This document shows, in pieces, positions 21,594-23,314 of a DNA stretch of 23,314 nt. The first letter of the stretch is position 1. Every line of letters begins with the position of its first letter. The notes under the pieces were generated by a model. That model searched no databases. It was not told where the DNA came from and saw only the letters and a program-made list of their open reading frames with translations. The position numbers and the translations under genes were made by a program. Source of the stretch: a virus; the IMG/VR virus record IMGVR_UViG_3300013099_000093, positions 1 to 23,314 of that record; one strand, 5' to 3'.

Positions 21594-23201
21594 TTATCCC
21601 GATTTATTGGCATATGCCTCCACATCTGCAGCGATCTCAAGACTGATTATCATGGAAAAGATCCATGTCTTGCCGCCATGCTTATCAACGATAAACCCAC
21701 GTTCCCGGAGCGCTTTGTTGACCGTCTTCATGGCCGGGATCCGCAACTCCCTGGCGTCCATATTCTCACTCCACCACCATTTGAATGTCATATACATGGT
21801 CGTACATTGTATTTTCATCTCGGTATCGTCTGGATAATGAATCAGGCAGTCCTGAATAAACTGCCCGATATAATCCTCATCCTGCTGCAGCGATGTGACA
21901 CCGTCCAGGATCTTCGCTGGAGGATCAAGACCTCGCTCCTGCCAATCCAGGCAACCCTCAACCAGCCAGCGCAGGATCCCAGGACGGCACTCCCGGAGTT
22001 TATCCTTTAAATGAGGATCCTTTTGTCGAAACTGGTCCGCATGTCCTGGGTATTTTTTCTTTGCAACCTCAATATCATCCACATACCTGTGCGGGAACTC
22101 GACAAGCAGCAGCCGCTCAGTCATGGCAAAGTCGGATGTCAGCCCATACGGGATATGATTGGTATGCAGAAACATGGTATGGGTAGGATCAAAGGAGATC
22201 TCCGAGCCAAAATTCGGCCTGCAGAGCACTTTATCCTCACCGGTCAGCTGTTTGATTGCAGATGCATCAATTTTCTGACCCTTGTTTGTCTCGGCCCCGA
22301 CGATGATACGCTTGCCCAACAGAGAATATTTATGCTCTGATGCCGCCGACGGACTCGGGGCATTGCGCTGCTCCAGCAGCATCCCCTGGTTTATCTCATG
22401 ATAAAACGGGGCCATGATATTGCCGATCAGGTTAAATATGATGCCCTTGCCGTTGCGACCAGGGCCGATGAATACCCATATATACTGCTCGTAGGCATGG
22501 CCGGTGATGGCATAACCGAATGACCGCTTTAAAAAATCCGCTATCTCTTCACTGCCTGATATTTCCACCAGTGTTTTATGCCAGAGGGAATAATCAGCAT
22601 GAGGGTCATACTCGATATCCAGCATCCTGGTCATCAGATCAGCAGGCCGCCCGCTGGTAAGCGCCCCTGTCTTGAGATCGATCACACCGTTTTTAACCGG
22701 CAACAGCCAGTGTTTTTTATTAAAATCAGGCTCCCTGCAGGCCATCGACTGATCAACCACCGGCGCCCAGGTGAGTGTTTTTTTTACCCCCATCTCCGAG
22801 CGCAGCCGGTCAACCCGCTTTTTATATTTATCCCGGAGCGCTATTTTCCAGGCATCAGGATGTTTTTTATCAATACCATTATCATCGATCTCTTTTTGCA
22901 GTGGATCCACCATCCGCAGATACTCAAGAGCACACAGCTCCACAGACTGAAATGAATTACGAAAATCATCTATCTGCCAGACGTGATTCATCCAGGAGTA
23001 CCATTCCCCATCATTTGGCGTGGTATTATAGAGATACTGGTCTTTAAGCAGGCTGGCGAACATGCAGCCATCACCCCGCTCGTTGGCACCAAGACACGCC
23101 AAGACAAACTTATCATCCAGCGGCTCGCGCACATCTTCCGGCAGCAGCTCCGCCGCCCGCCTGTTTACCTGTTCGGCAATTTCCTGTTTAGTTAATGCCA
23201 T
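21594..23201 (-). CDS. SF3-type replicative helicase (D5/P4 primase C-terminal family)
   Basis: This 535-residue protein starts at the ATG at 23201, with GAGGAG about 11 nt upstream; a longer reading uses TTG and is rejected. The N-terminal half resembles the D5_N region (NGVIDLKTGAL, LWHKTLVEISGSEEIADFL). Walker A GPGRNGKG is at 246-253, the Walker B-like IIVGAET at 299-305, the sensor segment TMFLHTNHIP at 342-351 and the likely arginine finger in ERLLL near 363. Such helicases unwind DNA at phage and plasmid origins. It lies upstream of the iteron region, with the TOPRIM primase beyond, so the pair probably acts there. All motifs are present. Confidence 0.93.
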   Translation of the reverse strand: MALTKQEIAEQVNRRAAELLPEDVREPLDDKFVLACLGANERGDGCMFASLLKDQYLYNTTPNDGEWYSWMNHVWQIDDFRNSFQSVELCALEYLRMVDPLQKEIDDNGIDKKHPDAWKIALRDKYKKRVDRLRSEMGVKKTLTWAPVVDQSMACREPDFNKKHWLLPVKNGVIDLKTGALTSGRPADLMTRMLDIEYDPHADYSLWHKTLVEISGSEEIADFLKRSFGYAITGHAYEQYIWVFIGPGRNGKGIIFNLIGNIMAPFYHEINQGMLLEQRNAPSPSAASEHKYSLLGKRIIVGAETNKGQKIDASAIKQLTGEDKVLCRPNFGSEISFDPTHTMFLHTNHIPYGLTSDFAMTERLLLVEFPHRYVDDIEVAKKKYPGHADQFRQKDPHLKDKLRECRPGILRWLVEGCLDWQERGLDPPAKILDGVTSLQQDEDYIGQFIQDCLIHYPDDTEMKIQCTTMYMTFKWWWSENMDARELRIPAMKTVNKALRERGFIVDKHGGKTWIFSMIISLEIAADVEAYANKSG

Positions 23202-23314
23202 ATTTTGACTCACTCCTCTTTGTAGCCAGCAAAACAACCAGGCAATCTAAATATTTCATTTTTCCACCAATCAAAAAATATTAAATGGACTCAAACGTCG
23301 GGGCGCGAAATACC

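Noticed and set aside
23188-23259. 23-codon minus-strand frame (MKYLDCLVVLLATKRSE) overlapping the helicase start
   Set aside because: GGTGG lies just before its ATG, so a leader peptide is conceivable, but it is very short and has no attenuator structure. The remaining bases to 23314 may hold the end of another gene but cannot be assigned.

Overview
This window is a long stretch of a tailed-phage (siphovirus-type) genome, most likely a prophage, read almost entirely from the minus strand. The head, packaging and tail genes follow a lambda-like order: terminase, portal, protease/scaffold, coat, connectors, tail tube, tail chaperone, tape measure, tail tip, fibre. The families are mixed: a GpA-type large terminase and lambda-type portal sit with a P22-gene-5-type coat protein. 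Many genes overlap by ATGA or TGATG junctions, as in one co-translated operon. The host cannot be fixed from the sequence. The protein flavour, the moderate GC and the CACAGAG-type palindromic repeat suggest an environmental Gram-negative, perhaps a Desulfobacterota relative, but this is inference. No integrase, repressor, lysis gene, tRNA or CRISPR array is visible.

Layout from right to left, which is the direction of transcription. (1) 23.2-19.6 kb: an SF3-type helicase, then a TOPRIM primase, separated by a 294-bp AT-rich gap with a mirror-symmetric array of AAGTCCT iterons (candidate replication origin). A 78-aa protein follows. (2) 19.6-15.8 kb: small and large terminase, a small HTH protein, and three accessory genes including a zinc-ribbon protein. 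(3) 15.8-14.3 kb: an AT-richer accessory block (ASCH-domain protein, 65-aa protein, small membrane protein, phage-type Dam methylase). It contains a full 60-bp integron attC site. The stop codons of five consecutive genes all lie inside attC-core-like 7-mers. This is the most unusual part of the window. (4) 14.2-9.4 kb: a strong hairpin that buries a ribosome binding site, then a gpW-like joining protein, portal, ClpP-type protease with a nested scaffold, coat protein, and connector genes including a 55-aa gene. (5) 9.3-4.8 kb: tail terminator candidate, tail tube, tail chaperone with a probable -1 frameshift extension, tape measure, and a plus-strand 57-aa membrane peptide with a near-consensus promoter placed for leaderless expression. 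(6) 4.8-1: tail-tip proteins, a CACAGAG-type palindromic repeat, two poorly recognised proteins, a zinc-ribbon protein, and a large fibre/lectin-like gene open to the window edge. The fibre gene carries a LamG-like domain and ten copies of a roughly 14-residue repeat.

Together the genes make a replication-packaging-morphogenesis module into which integron-type cassettes appear to have been inserted between the packaging and portal sections.
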